A stretch of DNA of 64,000 nt from Saccharothrix carnea (GTDB lineage: Bacteria; Actinomycetota; Actinomycetes; Mycobacteriales; Pseudonocardiaceae): positions 124,001 through 188,000 of the forward strand of contig NZ_PYAX01000013.1 of the NCBI RefSeq assembly GCF_003014735.1. Reading direction: 5' to 3'. The position numbers and the translations under genes were made by a program. Within the stretch, counting starts at the first letter, position 1, and every line of letters starts with the position of its first letter. The notes beneath the pieces were generated by a model. It made no database searches, was not told where the DNA came from, and was given only the letters and a program-made list of their open reading frames with translations. This document shows, piece by piece, positions 38,968 through 49,660 of the stretch.

Positions 38968-39170
38968 CGCTGCACCCCGCAGTCGTCACCGGGGCAATCC
39001 ACGAAGTGCCAGGTGCGGCGCGCGGTGGCGCTGCGGCCCGACAGCAGGTTGGTGGCGTCCCGCAGCCGCTCGGCGGCGGTCCGGTCCTCCATGCAGTGCG
39101 GCGAGGAACGCCAGCCGTTGGGGTGCGCGATGCTCGGCGGCTCCTTGTAGAAGAGGTGCACCCGGCTCAT
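38964..39170 (-). CDS. Small hypothetical protein
   Basis: 68 aa from ATG 39170; the stop overlaps the ATG of the next gene. Begins MSRVHLFYKEPPSIAHPNGW and ends with a Cys pair (HFVDCPGDDCGVQR). Unknown function; short Cys-containing proteins of this sort are common in actinomycete elements. Confidence 0.5.
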   Translation of the reverse strand: MSRVHLFYKEPPSIAHPNGWRSSPHCMEDRTAAERLRDATNLLSGRSATARRTWHFVDCPGDDCGVQR

Positions 39171-39796
39171 CGGGCACCCCCGTTTCGCTGCGGCGCGCAG
39201 CGCGGGCACGGCACCGACCGTGTGCGGTCCTCGTCCAGCCACAGGACGCGGGCACTGACCGGGTCGGAGTCGCGGGCGTCGCACTGCCCGCACACTGGTG
39301 GCACCGCCGAGCGCCCGGTAGGGGGCGCGCTCGGCGCGGGACGGTTATCTGGACGGTTGAAGGACGGTTTGGGCGTCGTGGTGACGCCCCCGCTGGTCGC
39401 TGCTGACGCCCCCAGGCGCTTCTGCTGACGCCCCCTGCTGGTCAGAGGGGCGTCATCCTGACGCCTCTCGTCAGGGGCTGTGGACAACCTGGTGGACAGT
39501 GCGAGGTTGTAGACCTGGGGCCGCGCGTTGGCCTCCGAGATCTTGGCGTCGCGCACGTGCGTGTTGCCCGGCCTGATCAGGCCCAACTCCTCCAGCGACC
39601 GCAGCGAACGCTGGATGGTCCGTCGGGACAGGCGGGTGTAGCGCATCATCCGCTCGACCGACGGGAACGCGTCGCGGCCGTCGGGACCGGCGTGGTTGGC
39701 GAGCGCGATCAGCGTGATCGCCAGCGTCGAGGCGTCCTTGCGGTCGGTGGGGATGGGGGCGTGGTTGAGCGCCCAGCTGATGGCTTCGACGCTCAC
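39167..39796 (-). CDS. Winged-helix (HTH) protein, replication- or regulation-type
   Basis: 209 aa from GTG 39796, which overlaps the preceding stop. The N-terminal 100 residues read as a winged-helix domain of the kind found in plasmid replication proteins (ALANHAGPDGRDAFPSVERM, YTRLSRRTIQRSLRSLEELG). The C-terminus is low-complexity and ends in a zinc-ribbon-like CGQCDARDSDP...CPRCAPQ. It may be the element's replication or regulatory protein. Confidence 0.6.
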   Translation of the reverse strand: MSVEAISWALNHAPIPTDRKDASTLAITLIALANHAGPDGRDAFPSVERMMRYTRLSRRTIQRSLRSLEELGLIRPGNTHVRDAKISEANARPQVYNLALSTRLSTAPDERRQDDAPLTSRGRQQKRLGASAATSGGVTTTPKPSFNRPDNRPAPSAPPTGRSAVPPVCGQCDARDSDPVSARVLWLDEDRTRSVPCPRCAPQRNGGAR

Positions 39797-40098
39797 CAGG
39801 CACCGTCCACGGCGCGAGCACGGTAGAGGAGGCTGGCAACGGTGCCGACCACCGAGGTGTCATGGGTTGCCAGCCACTCGATGACGTGACGGTCTTGCTC
39901 GCCGAGTTCGACGCCGTCCAGCGGCTCCAGGAGAGCGGTGACGCGGTCGGCGTGGCGGCGAACGTGCCGCTGGTCGGTGGTCTCGTCCGGCTGTTGGCTG
40001 TCGACGGACCCGCTGTCCTCCATGTTGAAGGGTGGGCGGAGGCGTCGCGGTGGCCGTCGAAGCGGCGTAGTTGGGATGGGGGAGTGGGTGGTACTCAT
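39793..40098 (-). CDS. Small hypothetical protein, first gene of the right-end operon
   Basis: 101 aa from ATG 40098. Basic, Pro-rich N-terminus, then a short helical domain (HVIEWLATHDTSVVGTVASL). No recognised family. It lies about 150 bp from attR, a position often held by an excisionase or copy-control gene, but it lacks an obvious Xis-type HTH. Confidence 0.5.
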   Translation of the reverse strand: MSTTHSPIPTTPLRRPPRRLRPPFNMEDSGSVDSQQPDETTDQRHVRRHADRVTALLEPLDGVELGEQDRHVIEWLATHDTSVVGTVASLLYRARAVDGAW

Positions 40099-40251
40099 CG
40101 TGAACAGGACCTCTGGTGCTCGGGTCCCGTCTCACAGGCGTCTCACGGACCTGTTGGACGGGGCCGGACTGGAGGCCCTGACCTGGACTGCCGCCGGACT
40201 CGACCAGCCACAACGGACCGGATAGGACCACTGTGGACACCCCTTGTCCCG

Positions 40252-40296
40252 CTGGGGGTCAAGGGGTCGCAGGTTCAAATCCTGTCGTCCCGACGG
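40252..40296 (+). repeat. attR: 45-bp copy of the tRNA-Pro 3' end
   Basis: Identical to 1357-1401. The upstream sequence here does not form the 5' half of a tRNA, so this is the displaced 3' half of the original gene. The tRNA terminator follows directly. Confidence 0.92.
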
Positions 40297-40303
40297 TCTG
40301 AAG

Positions 40304-40347
40304 AAGCCCGCTCAACTGGGAAGTTTGCCCAGGTCAGCGGGCTTTTT
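40304..40347 (+). terminator. Original tRNA-Pro terminator next to attR
   Basis: Arms AAGCCCGCT / AGCGGGCTT with an inner stem (CTGGG / CCCAG) and a TTTTT end, 8 nt after the att core. Its position matches the terminator expected for the uninterrupted tRNA gene. Confidence 0.82.
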
Positions 40348-40905
40348 CGTGCGTCAATGTCGATCTTCACTTGGTCACGGAACTGTAACTTTGCGATCTT
40401 GGTGAACGCTGTTCAGGAGCGAAATCAGGAGCGGGTCGCTCCAGATCTTTGACCAACGCCAAATGGGGTCGTCCCGAACGGGTGAATCCGGCGAACCGAC
40501 GCCAAACGCCACCCGTTGGAGTGAACCGATTCCACCCTGCGTCGAGCGTTCTGAACGTGCTCTGACCTGCTGACATGGCCGCCTGATGACCTGAACCGAC
40601 GCGATTGGACGCAGACTGCGGGGCCGCAGGCGCCCAGGATCGTGGTGGCGACGCCATGGCGCTGCGGCGGCGCACTACGGCACATCGGCACGTACGACTG
40701 TCACGTCGAGCAACTCCGGTGACACTCGTGGGCGACATCCACGCCGCCTCGGGATGGGCAAGGGGTACGGCATGTCGAGTGGCTGCGCAGGTTCGAGTCC
40801 CTGGCAGGGGGCCGCGCAGACCTACTCACCTCTGAACAGCGGTTTCTTACCCGCGCTTGGTCGTCGAGGGGCGGTTTGAGCTCCGTGTCGCTGGTGGTGG
40901 TTTCC
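40348..40905. other. Gene-free stretch between attR and the CRISPR array
   Basis: About 560 bp with no frame of convincing codon bias and no signature I can name. A short segment near 40775-40815 looks superficially like a tRNA T-arm but does not fold. Confidence 0.5.
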
Positions 40906-41484
40906 GGTGACTGCCGCTCGGGCGGGGAAGAATTCCGTGTACTGGCGGCGACGACGTTCAGGTCGGGACCACCCCCGCTCGCGCGGGGAAGACCGACTCC
41001 GACCAGGAAACCTGCCGGACAGCCCGGACCACCCCCGGCTCGCGCGCGGAAGACGATGCGCCGCAACGACGCGGAGATGCAGGCCGAGGACCACCCCCGC
41101 TCGCGCGGGGAAGACGGGTTGGCTGGCGACGCGATGGTCACCGGCCGGGGACCACCCCCGCTCGCGCGGGGAAGACATCGAGATCGACCTCAACGACCTC
41201 GGCCTGGGCGGACCACCCCCGCTCGCGCGGGGAAGACTCCACCGCCGCGAGGTAGCTCAACCGCGACGAGGGAGCACCCCCGCTCGCGCGGGGAAGACGA
41301 GCGGCTGGCCTCGGAAAGGATCTCCGCTGCCGGAGCACCCCCGCTCGCGCGGGGGAAGACGCTGTCGCCCGACCTGTCCGCGGACGTCGTCGTGCGGAGC
41401 ACCCCCGCTCGCGCGGGGAAGACACGACGTGGCTGGCCGACGCCGCGCTGCACCTGGGAGCACCCCCGCTCGCGCGGGGAAGAC
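40906..41484 (-). CRISPR. Type I-E-like CRISPR array, 10 repeats, no adjacent cas genes
   Basis: Nine near-identical 28-nt repeats start at 40966, 41026, 41088, 41149, 41210, 41271, 41332, 41396 and 41457. Two have a 1-bp insertion (29 nt), and a strongly degenerate repeat lies at 40906-40932. Consensus + strand: GGA[CG]CACCCCCGCTCGCGCG then GGGAAGAC. The eight spacers between the good repeats are mostly 33 nt (one 32, one 35). The complement (GTCTTCCCCGCGCGAGCGGG...) matches actinobacterial I-E repeats, so transcription is expected on the minus strand with the leader at the right. The degenerate left repeat agrees. The first five good repeats have GGACC, the last four GGAGC. Confidence 0.93.
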
Positions 41485-41543
41485 CCGAACGTCTCGCCGA
41501 TCGAGCGGACCGTTGTGCTTGCCGAAAATGTCGTCCGTGCTGG

Positions 41544-42906
<1,363 letters not shown>

Positions 42907-42957
42907 TCATGCTCCTGCAGCACATGGTGCGCGATTGCCGCAGCTCAGCGCCCCAGT

Positions 42958-43090
42958 GCAGAGTTCCGGCACCCCACAGGCGACCTCGTGTCGCAGAACC
43001 AGCAGTTCGACGTCCTTGGCGGCGGAGGACTGGCCGAGCAGACCAGCCAGTTACCGAGTCGGGCGAAGATCAGGTACAGCAGTCGCAATG
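42958..43090 (-). pseudogene. 5' fragment of a third rve-type transposase
   Basis: Reads [20 protein letters not shown] in the minus frame and then frameshifts; the DNA parallels the fragment at 42735-42897 (shared GACGTCCTTGGC and CGAAGATCAGGTACAGCAG-like runs). A tandem or independently decayed copy of the same transposase start. Confidence 0.65.
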
Positions 43091-43314
43091 CCACACCTCA
43101 CGATCATGCCCTGGAGGTCCAGCACGCGCGATCTCGTCGCAGCTCAGCATCCCAGTGCAGAGTTCTGACACCCCACACGGTGGGCACGTCCATCGCGTCG
43201 GGCTACACCTCCATACGCCGCCGACCAGTCCTCAGCTGCCTGATCAACGAGTACGAATCCACAGCAAGCTCAACCGAAGGTCAGGCGGTATGGCTGACTT
43301 TGCCACCCAACAGG

Positions 43315-45696
43315 TTAACGCTGATCATTCAGGGGTGACGGGAGGTCGAACGCCTGAGAAGTAACCCCGCCAGGTTCAATCCCGTACATCCTCAGCCGTT
43401 CGGCCTCGGTAGTGCGGCCAATTCCGCGCAGGAACTCGATCAACTTCTCCATCGCCGATGATTGATGGATGCCGAGAGTTGGATGTGACGACACCTCCAC
43501 GAGTCGCCGTAGTAGTGTTTCAGCCTCATCATACCGGTCGAGGAGTTCGAGCAGTTCGACTAGTTTCCTAGTAGCGATCCACTTGCCTCTGTCGTGCTGA
43601 ACGCGTAGCGGTTTTTCGGCCTCCACGAGGCGGTGTAATTCCTGGAACTTGTTCACGATCAGGTTCACCGCCAGCAGGTCGTCGGCGGCGCTGCGTTGGA
43701 ACCAGGTGACCGCTTCCTCGACACGGTCCGTGTTCGCCAGATGCTGACCCAGGTGCCACATCACGGGAGTGGAGCCAGCCTCGGCGTGCCGGCGAAGCAG
43801 CTCCTCGGCCGCTGTGTGATCACCTCGCCGCTGCAGCACTGTGGCCAAGCGGGACACACCGAGCGGGTTGCCCGTCTCGGCGTGTGCGCGCGCCCAGTGC
43901 AGCGCCTCCTCGTGCTCTCCCCGCCGTGTCAGGTCCAGGTCGAGTTGCAGCATCGCTCCGGTATTGCCGGCCTCGGCGGATGAGAGCAGCACCTGTTTTT
44001 TCTCGTCCTCGTATCCGGCGTGTCGCAGTATCCGTGCCAAAAAAATCATCGATTCGGAGGTGCCGCCGTCTGCGGCCCGGCGGGCCCAGAGCACCGCCTC
44101 CTCGGCGCGTGTCGGCATCAGGTCGTCCGCGAGGACTCGCATCGCCTCGCGGTCTCCGCGCTCGGCGCGCTCGCGCAGGCCGTCCTCGGACTCCTGCAGA
44201 TCTTCCAGGAAGATCGGAGGCCCTTCCCACGAAGAAGGATCGAGGCTATCGGCGCGAGCACGCCACCCATCGGCTTCACCTGCGGCTGTTCGGAGATCGT
44301 GCAACCAGGCCAGCAGGCGCATCGCCTCTGGGCTGTTGAGAGCGGCGGCCCGGGCGGCGAACCGCGCAGCCAGGTTGTACAGGCCGCGGCGTTGGGCGTC
44401 GGCGGCCAGCCGCTCCAGGTCGTCGACGTCGGAAGTGTGGTCCACCAAGGCGTTCCAGAGACTCTCCGGGCACGGTTCAGCCGCGCGGGTCTGCACGGCG
44501 TGCTGGTGGAGGAAGTCGTGTAACACGTAACCGTCCGCGGAGGCCCTCAGACCCGGCGTCGTGGGGCGTGGGGTAAGTGCCGCGATGCCACGGTGCTTCC
44601 TGGTAGCGCGTTTCAGTGCCTTGCCGAAGCGTTTCTTCCCGACCAGGCGTTGCTCGTCGGTCAGATAACCCGCCACCCCCGCCCATAGCACCTCCGGTGG
44701 TAGCGGGGAGAGGTGGCCGAGTCGGCGCGCGTCCATCGTCGCGGTGATCACCGCATGCTCGACGGGCTGGGAGTGTGCGGTCTCGAGGTGGATGTCGAGC
44801 AGCTGAGGGCCACCGGACAGGACCTGGGTGATCGGCAGGCCATCGCCTGCTGTCTTGTGAGCGAGCGCCAGCCGCGGATCCCGAGCGGTGAAGCGGTCCA
44901 ACTCGTCGGGGTCCACCTCGGCGAAACCGAGCGGCAGTCTGACTTCGACGACGTCCGCCTCGTCGAACAACTTGCCCGCCAAACTCGCCCGAGTCGATCC
45001 GCCCTGCCGCCTCCGTAACTCGTTCCAGTGGGAGGTCCACATGTCGGCGATGACCAGGAAAGGTGAAGGACGTTGCAGGACGAGCCGTAATCGATCCACT
45101 ATCCCGACTGATTTCTTGGTGTCGAGATAGTCGATGTAGAGGTCGTCGAGCCACAACACATGCCTGGGGGGAGCCGGGGCACAGAGCAGCTCCAGCAAAT
45201 GGTCGGGCCCCGTCGGGCGCATGACCGGCCAGGTCCGCAGCTGCTCGACCGCATGCAACGCCTCGTAGGCCGTGCGGGTCTTTCCGGTCGCCGATTCGCC
45301 GAACAGCACCACCATCCGCCCGCAGGGAAACGGCCCGCTCAACGCCTTTTGGAGATCCTGATCATGAGAGCGGGGGATGTAGAGCGGCGGACCGTCCAGT
45401 AAGGCACTTTCGATGTCGATCGACTTGTGGACGCCGAGATCGCGCCCGGTCAGCTCAATGATCGTCTTGGCCGACGTCCACGGATCCTCCGTCGGGGACT
45501 GTGACGATGAGGACGGACCGCTGGTGATTTGAACGCCACCGTAGATGGCCCCCGCTTGCACTACCGGTCCGTTCACCGCTCCAGTCTCGTTGAGCATCGA
45601 CGGTCCGTCGCCTAATTCCGTGTCCGGAGCATCTTTGTTGCGCACGCCATCGTCCCCCAGGCTCGCATCCTCGTCATTCCTCTGCTCTTCGCACAT
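43315..45696 (-). CDS. STAND-type ATPase with C-terminal TPR/Sel1-like repeats
   Basis: 793 aa from ATG 45696; ATG 45771 is possible. The N-terminal 60 residues carry the linker VNGPVVQAGAIYGGVQI, often found in actinobacterial STAND and effector proteins. P-loop GESATGKT at 133-140, Walker B HVLWLDDLYIDYL at about 179-191. The C-terminal half (about 430-770) contains repeated helical units of 35-40 residues (RRGDHTAAEELLRRHAEAGS; RRGEHEEALHWARAHAETGN). Its ATPase region is homologous to that of the island's nuclease-STAND protein (shared YIPR...D, GKTR..EA and VLWLDE/D pattern), but it has no nuclease domain, so it may act through another partner or use an unseen effector. Confidence 0.75.
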   Translation of the reverse strand: MCEEQRNDEDASLGDDGVRNKDAPDTELGDGPSMLNETGAVNGPVVQAGAIYGGVQITSGPSSSSQSPTEDPWTSAKTIIELTGRDLGVHKSIDIESALLDGPPLYIPRSHDQDLQKALSGPFPCGRMVVLFGESATGKTRTAYEALHAVEQLRTWPVMRPTGPDHLLELLCAPAPPRHVLWLDDLYIDYLDTKKSVGIVDRLRLVLQRPSPFLVIADMWTSHWNELRRRQGGSTRASLAGKLFDEADVVEVRLPLGFAEVDPDELDRFTARDPRLALAHKTAGDGLPITQVLSGGPQLLDIHLETAHSQPVEHAVITATMDARRLGHLSPLPPEVLWAGVAGYLTDEQRLVGKKRFGKALKRATRKHRGIAALTPRPTTPGLRASADGYVLHDFLHQHAVQTRAAEPCPESLWNALVDHTSDVDDLERLAADAQRRGLYNLAARFAARAAALNSPEAMRLLAWLHDLRTAAGEADGWRARADSLDPSSWEGPPIFLEDLQESEDGLRERAERGDREAMRVLADDLMPTRAEEAVLWARRAADGGTSESMIFLARILRHAGYEDEKKQVLLSSAEAGNTGAMLQLDLDLTRRGEHEEALHWARAHAETGNPLGVSRLATVLQRRGDHTAAEELLRRHAEAGSTPVMWHLGQHLANTDRVEEAVTWFQRSAADDLLAVNLIVNKFQELHRLVEAEKPLRVQHDRGKWIATRKLVELLELLDRYDEAETLLRRLVEVSSHPTLGIHQSSAMEKLIEFLRGIGRTTEAERLRMYGIEPGGVTSQAFDLPSPLNDQR

Positions 45697-45883
45697 CGCA
45701 GGGTGCCCTTCACCGTCGTTGCGCCGCAATGGACCAACCCTTAGTCGAAGAATCGGCGACCGAGAACGCATAAGTGCGGAATCGGAGCCACTCGACCGCC
45801 GCGACGGAGGTCTATCTCGTGATCGGCTCTGGCGCACTTCCGGTGGTGGTGCGGTGGACCCCAGGCCGTGACGGGGTCGAGGG

Positions 45884-46742
45884 TTGTGGGACACCGCCGT
45901 GCGGGGAGGTCGCGGCCTACAGCACGTGCTGGGCCTCGGCCGCCGGACTGCGCCAGGGAAAGCTCGCCGAGACCAACCTTCAACGCTGACAACAGATCCA
46001 TGCCCTGCGCGAGGCCGGAGTTGGGTTGCTGGACTGTTCACGCCGCCTCGGCCTGGCGATGAACACGGTCAAGCGCTACGCCCGCGCGGCCACACCGGAA
46101 CGCATCCAGCGGGTCCCCAAGTACCGGACCGGCATGGTCGGCTCGTACCGGGACCACCTGCGTGCCCGCCGTGAACAGCAGCTGGGTGTGGGGGCCACCG
46201 CGCTGTTGGGCGAAATCCGCGCCCTGGGCCACAACGGCAGCCAGAACCTCTTCGTGCGGTACCTGACCAGGGGCGGTACCTCGACGAGCATCCGCACCTC
46301 TCGTCACGTCGGGCCGCTCGACTGTTGCTGACTCGGCCGGAGAATCTCACCGAACGGCAACGAGAACGAGTCGAAGCCCTGACTTTGGCCTGTCCCGAGA
46401 TGACGGCGCTGGCCGCCATCGTGCGTTCATTCGCCGCCCTACTGGCTCCCTGCAAGGACAACCCGGCCCGGTTGGCGGCATGGGCCACCGCCGCACGCGA
46501 GGCCGATCTACCGCACGTGCACTCCTTCGCCCGCGGCATCAACCAGGACATCGACGCCGTCACCGCCGCGATCACCCTCGACCACCACAACGGGCGCACC
46601 GAAGGCGTGAACACCAAGACGAAGCTGATCAAGCGCCAGATGTACGGACGAGCCGGCTTCACTCTCCTGCGCCACCGCATCCTCCTCGGCTAACACCACC
46701 ACCGAAAGTGCGCCAGAGCCGCTCGTGTTTGACAGACCCGAC
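45884..46742 (+). pseudogene. ISL3-family transposase remnant with right end
   Basis: The C-terminal half of an ISL3 transposase in broken frames: LREAGVGLLDCSRRLGLAMN, NTVKRYARAATPERIQRVPK, then after a shift MTALAAIVRSFAALLAPCKD and HHNGRTEGVNTKTKLIKRQM. The DNA at 46712-46742 (GAGCCGCTCGTGTTTGACAG) resembles the right terminal repeat of the intact ISL3 at 24594. The N-terminal half and left repeat are gone or unrecognisable. Confidence 0.8.
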
Positions 46743-46892
46743 AACGGGATCGCGGTGGCGACGACGGGGGCCGGATGTCAGTGCGCCGTCACCCGCTTGG
46801 TCGTGTCGGAGGTAGTTCGGACGGGGTCATCCTGGCTGCCTGGCGCGGGTCCGCGCCCACAGGGGGTGCCGGGCGCCGCCCGGTGGAGAGCG

Positions 46893-47450
46893 ATGATGAT
46901 CAAGTCGTTACGCACCTTCGTGGCCACGCTGATGACGCTCGTGTCCGCCCTGGCGCTGCTCGTGCTGGGACCGGCCGGGACGGCCTCGGCCGGGGTGCTG
47001 GACGTGACCTGCATTCCGCCCAGCAGCAACACCGCCACCTACAACCCGCCGCTGACCATGACCCCGCAGAACGGCACCCTCGCTGTCACGGCGCAGTACG
47101 GGCCGTGCGTGTCGCTGAGCAACCCGGCCCTGACTTCCGGCTCCTCCGCCGGCACCACCCCCGTATCGGGGCGGAGCTGCTTCGACCTGCTGCAGAGCGG
47201 GACCCCCGCCTTCACCATCACGTGGAACACCGGTCAGACCTCGACCGTCTCCGCCAACCGCATCTCCACCATCGTGGGTGCCGCCCTGGTGGTCACCTCC
47301 ACCGGCACGGTCACCTCGGGCCTGTTCGCCGGCAGCGCCGTCGTGCAAGTGGTCACCAGCCCGGCCGCCGACGTGCTGCTGTGCACCGCCGGACTGGGCA
47401 CGGTCTCCAGCACCTACGCCCTCATGACCCTGGAGATCACCTCACTCTGA
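46893..47450 (+). CDS. Secreted protein of an unknown four-member family, copy A
   Basis: 185 aa from ATG 46893, GGAGAG upstream. Signal peptide about 1-32 (cleavage at TASA-GV). The mature part is Thr/Ser/Val-rich, likely all-beta: GVLDVTCIPPSSNTATYNPP, YGPCVSLSNPALTSG, TFTITWNTGQTSTVSA, GTVTSGLFAGS, LCTAGLGTVSSTYALMTLEI and TSL at the end. Four cysteines are conserved among the copies, probably as disulfides. I do not recognise the family. It is one of four paralogs within 7 kb, each with its own upstream region. Confidence 0.8.
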   Translation: MMIKSLRTFVATLMTLVSALALLVLGPAGTASAGVLDVTCIPPSSNTATYNPPLTMTPQNGTLAVTAQYGPCVSLSNPALTSGSSAGTTPVSGRSCFDLLQSGTPAFTITWNTGQTSTVSANRISTIVGAALVVTSTGTVTSGLFAGSAVVQVVTSPAADVLLCTAGLGTVSSTYALMTLEITSL

Positions 47451-47799
47451 CCCCATCCCCCCACGACCGCCCCGTCATCGGTCCCGCGGCCGGTGGCGAG
47501 GCGGGGTCGTGCGGTTCGACGACGTCGCACCCCAGGCCCGCCACCGTCCGGGCACACATGGCGGAACACAGGTCGGCCCTCGCCCCTCCACCATCCCGGC
47601 ACGGAACGGATACGTGGGTTGTTCCTCCCGGCCGAAGTCGGTGGGGTCCGGTGCCACACGGTGGTGGCGACGAAGGTCCGGACGTCTGTGCGTGGTCGCC
47701 CGTTCGGTCCTGTCGCGGCCCGCCCGAATGGGAGCACCCTGGTGGCCGGCGCGTGCTCGCGCCCACACGGGGTGCCGGGTGCCGCCCGGATGGAGAGCG
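47451..47799. other. Intergenic stretch between paralog copies A and B
   Basis: About 350 bp with no convincing gene. The last 60 bp (up to the GGAGAG) are closely similar to the sequence before copies A and C, so the upstream region was duplicated with the gene. Confidence 0.5.
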
Positions 47800-48357
47800 A
47801 TGATGATCAAGTCGTTACGCACCTTCGTGGCCACGCTGATGACGCTCGTGTCCGCCCTGGCGCTGCTCGTGCTGGGACCGGCCGGGACGGCCTCGGCCGG
47901 AGTGCTGGACGTGACCTGCACCCCGCCCAGCAGCAACAGCATCACCTACAACCCGCCGTTGACCCGGACGCCGCAGGACGTCACCATCGGCGTTTCAGCG
48001 CAGTACGGGCCGTGCGTGTCGCTGAGCAACCCGGCCCTGACCTCCGGCCACCGCGCCATCTCCGTGCTCTCGCCGGGATTCAGCTGCCTGGAACTGCTGA
48101 ACAGCGGGTCCGTCACCTTCACCATCACCTGGAACACCGGCCAGACCTCGACCGTCTCCGCCAACTACTCCGCTACCGTCGTGGGTGCCGCCCTGGTGGA
48201 TGTCCGCACCGGCACGGTCACCTCCGGACTGTTCGCCGGCAGCACCGTCCTGCAGACCACCACCGGCCCGGCCACCGACGTGCTGCTGTGCACGGCCGGA
48301 CTGGGCACGGTCTCCGGCATCTACTCCCTCGTCACCCTGGAGATCACCTCACTCTGA
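47800..48357 (+). CDS. Secreted protein of the unknown family, copy B
   Basis: 185 aa from ATG 47800. The signal peptide and first 50 residues are almost identical to copy A. The middle diverges (YNPPLTRTPQDVTIGVSAQY; LTSGHRAISVLSPGFSCLEL). The C-terminus returns to the family pattern ending LVTLEITSL. Near-identity of ends with a divergent middle suggests gene conversion or diversifying selection on an exposed region. Confidence 0.8.
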   Translation: MMIKSLRTFVATLMTLVSALALLVLGPAGTASAGVLDVTCTPPSSNSITYNPPLTRTPQDVTIGVSAQYGPCVSLSNPALTSGHRAISVLSPGFSCLELLNSGSVTFTITWNTGQTSTVSANYSATVVGAALVDVRTGTVTSGLFAGSTVLQTTTGPATDVLLCTAGLGTVSGIYSLVTLEITSL

Positions 48358-49036
48358 GCGGCCGTCCGCGAGGCGGCCTTGTCGCCTGTCCCGCGGTGGA
48401 CACCGAATCCGCAAGGTCGCCCTCCCTGAACCTCCTGGACTGCCTCACCGACGACGGGCTCGAGTACGACAGCGAGCCGGTCAGCCTCACCATCGTCCTG
48501 TGAACCGAGCCCTCCCCCTCAGCCCATCCGGGCGGAGATGAGGTGCGGTAATGGCCTTGCTCACACCGTCTCACACCCCGACGAGGTGCGAGTCGATGTG
48601 CACCGTGCGCTACGCCGGTGCACGACCCGCTCGAGGTCGATTCGGTCCAGCCCGCCTTCGGCTCCCGCCAGGTACCCCACCGCAGCCGCGAGCTGAGTCA
48701 CGCTCACCTGGTCACCGGTGCTCTCACCGAATCGAACTGGTTGACACATGAGGCTGTTCCGAGCTCGGGGATTCCCAATGCAAGGGTCGGAACTCGACAC
48801 CACTGAACGTGGAGGTGCTCGCGGTGGTCTCTTGAGGTCACGTCCGTCCCGAGTGGTGCTCTGGATCGCAACTCCGACGTCCTGCCTCTCGGTCGTTGCG
48901 ACGCGGTCGCGCACTCCGCCCATTCCGCTGTCCGAAGGCACGGGAGCAAGCATCGCGCCGAGAAATCGACTCACCGCGTCAACCGCCTGTCTGACTGGCG
49001 GGCGTCGCGTCCACCGAAGGGAATCGAGGAACCGCC
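48358..49036. other. 680-bp stretch with at most one mini-ORF
   Basis: No gene of normal size. A 36-codon frame (GTG 48396 to TGA 48501-48503; VDTESARSPSLNLLDCLTDD then GLEYDSEPVSLTIVL) has almost only G/C at third positions, so it is a small protein or the end of a lost gene. The rest has mixed codon bias and nothing nameable. Confidence 0.4.
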
Positions 49037-49645
49037 GTGGTCGACCAAACCAGTCCACCTGAACCTCCTGCGGAACTCCCAGTGGGAGGGGATGGTGTCT
49101 TCGCCAGTGCGCGCCGGGTGGTGACCAGGGAGATCGAGGCGTCGTTGACCCGGGTCGAGGAGGAGGAGGCGCGGGCGCTCATCGCGGCGACCACAGAGTG
49201 CCAGCGGGTTTTCGTCCTGGGAGCAGGGCGGTCGAAGCTGGCTGTCGACGGGTTCGCGATGCGGTTGACGCACCTGGGGCTGACGGCGCACGTCGCCACG
49301 AACGTGACCACGCCGGCGATCGCCCCTGGCGACCTGCTGATCGTGTGCAGCGGCTCGGGCGAGACGCCCGGTGTCGTGGCGATCACGCGGCAAGCCATCC
49401 GGGCCGGAGCGCGGGTGGCGGTCGTCACCGCGACGCCGGACTCGGCGCTCGCCGCGCAGGCCGACCTCGTGGTGCGGCTGCGCGAGTACGGCGAGGACCA
49501 CCAACTGTCGGCGTCGACCCAGTTCGTGGGGACGCTGTTCGAACAGGCCGCGTTCGTGTTCTTCGACTGCCTCGTCATGGTCATGCAGCGAACAGTCGGA
49601 GCGACCGCCGAGGACATGTTCGCGCGCCACACGAACCTGGAGTGA
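49037..49645 (+). CDS. SIS-domain sugar phosphate isomerase, 6-phospho-3-hexuloisomerase-like
   Basis: 202 aa, GTG start at 49037. A single SIS domain: CQRVFVLGAGRSKLAVDGFA (phosphate-binding loop), LLIVCSGSGETPGVVAIT and RVAVVTATPDSALAAQADLV, with the length and order of the HxlB/PHI family. No HxlA partner is present, so a RuMP pathway role is not supported; it may isomerise another ketose or aldose phosphate. The gene is followed 12 bp later by the TIM-barrel gene, probably in one operon. Confidence 0.8.
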   Translation: MVDQTSPPEPPAELPVGGDGVFASARRVVTREIEASLTRVEEEEARALIAATTECQRVFVLGAGRSKLAVDGFAMRLTHLGLTAHVATNVTTPAIAPGDLLIVCSGSGETPGVVAITRQAIRAGARVAVVTATPDSALAAQADLVVRLREYGEDHQLSASTQFVGTLFEQAAFVFFDCLVMVMQRTVGATAEDMFARHTNLE

Positions 49646-49660
49646 GCAGAGGAGGAGGAC

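Noticed and set aside
40760-40830. tRNA-like segment (GCGCAGGTTCGAGTCCCTGG)
   Set aside because: The T-stem does not pair well and no D- or anticodon arm can be drawn.
49037-49645. Complete RuMP (HxlA/HxlB) pathway
   Set aside because: No hexulose-6-phosphate synthase gene is present; only the isomerase-like protein is seen.
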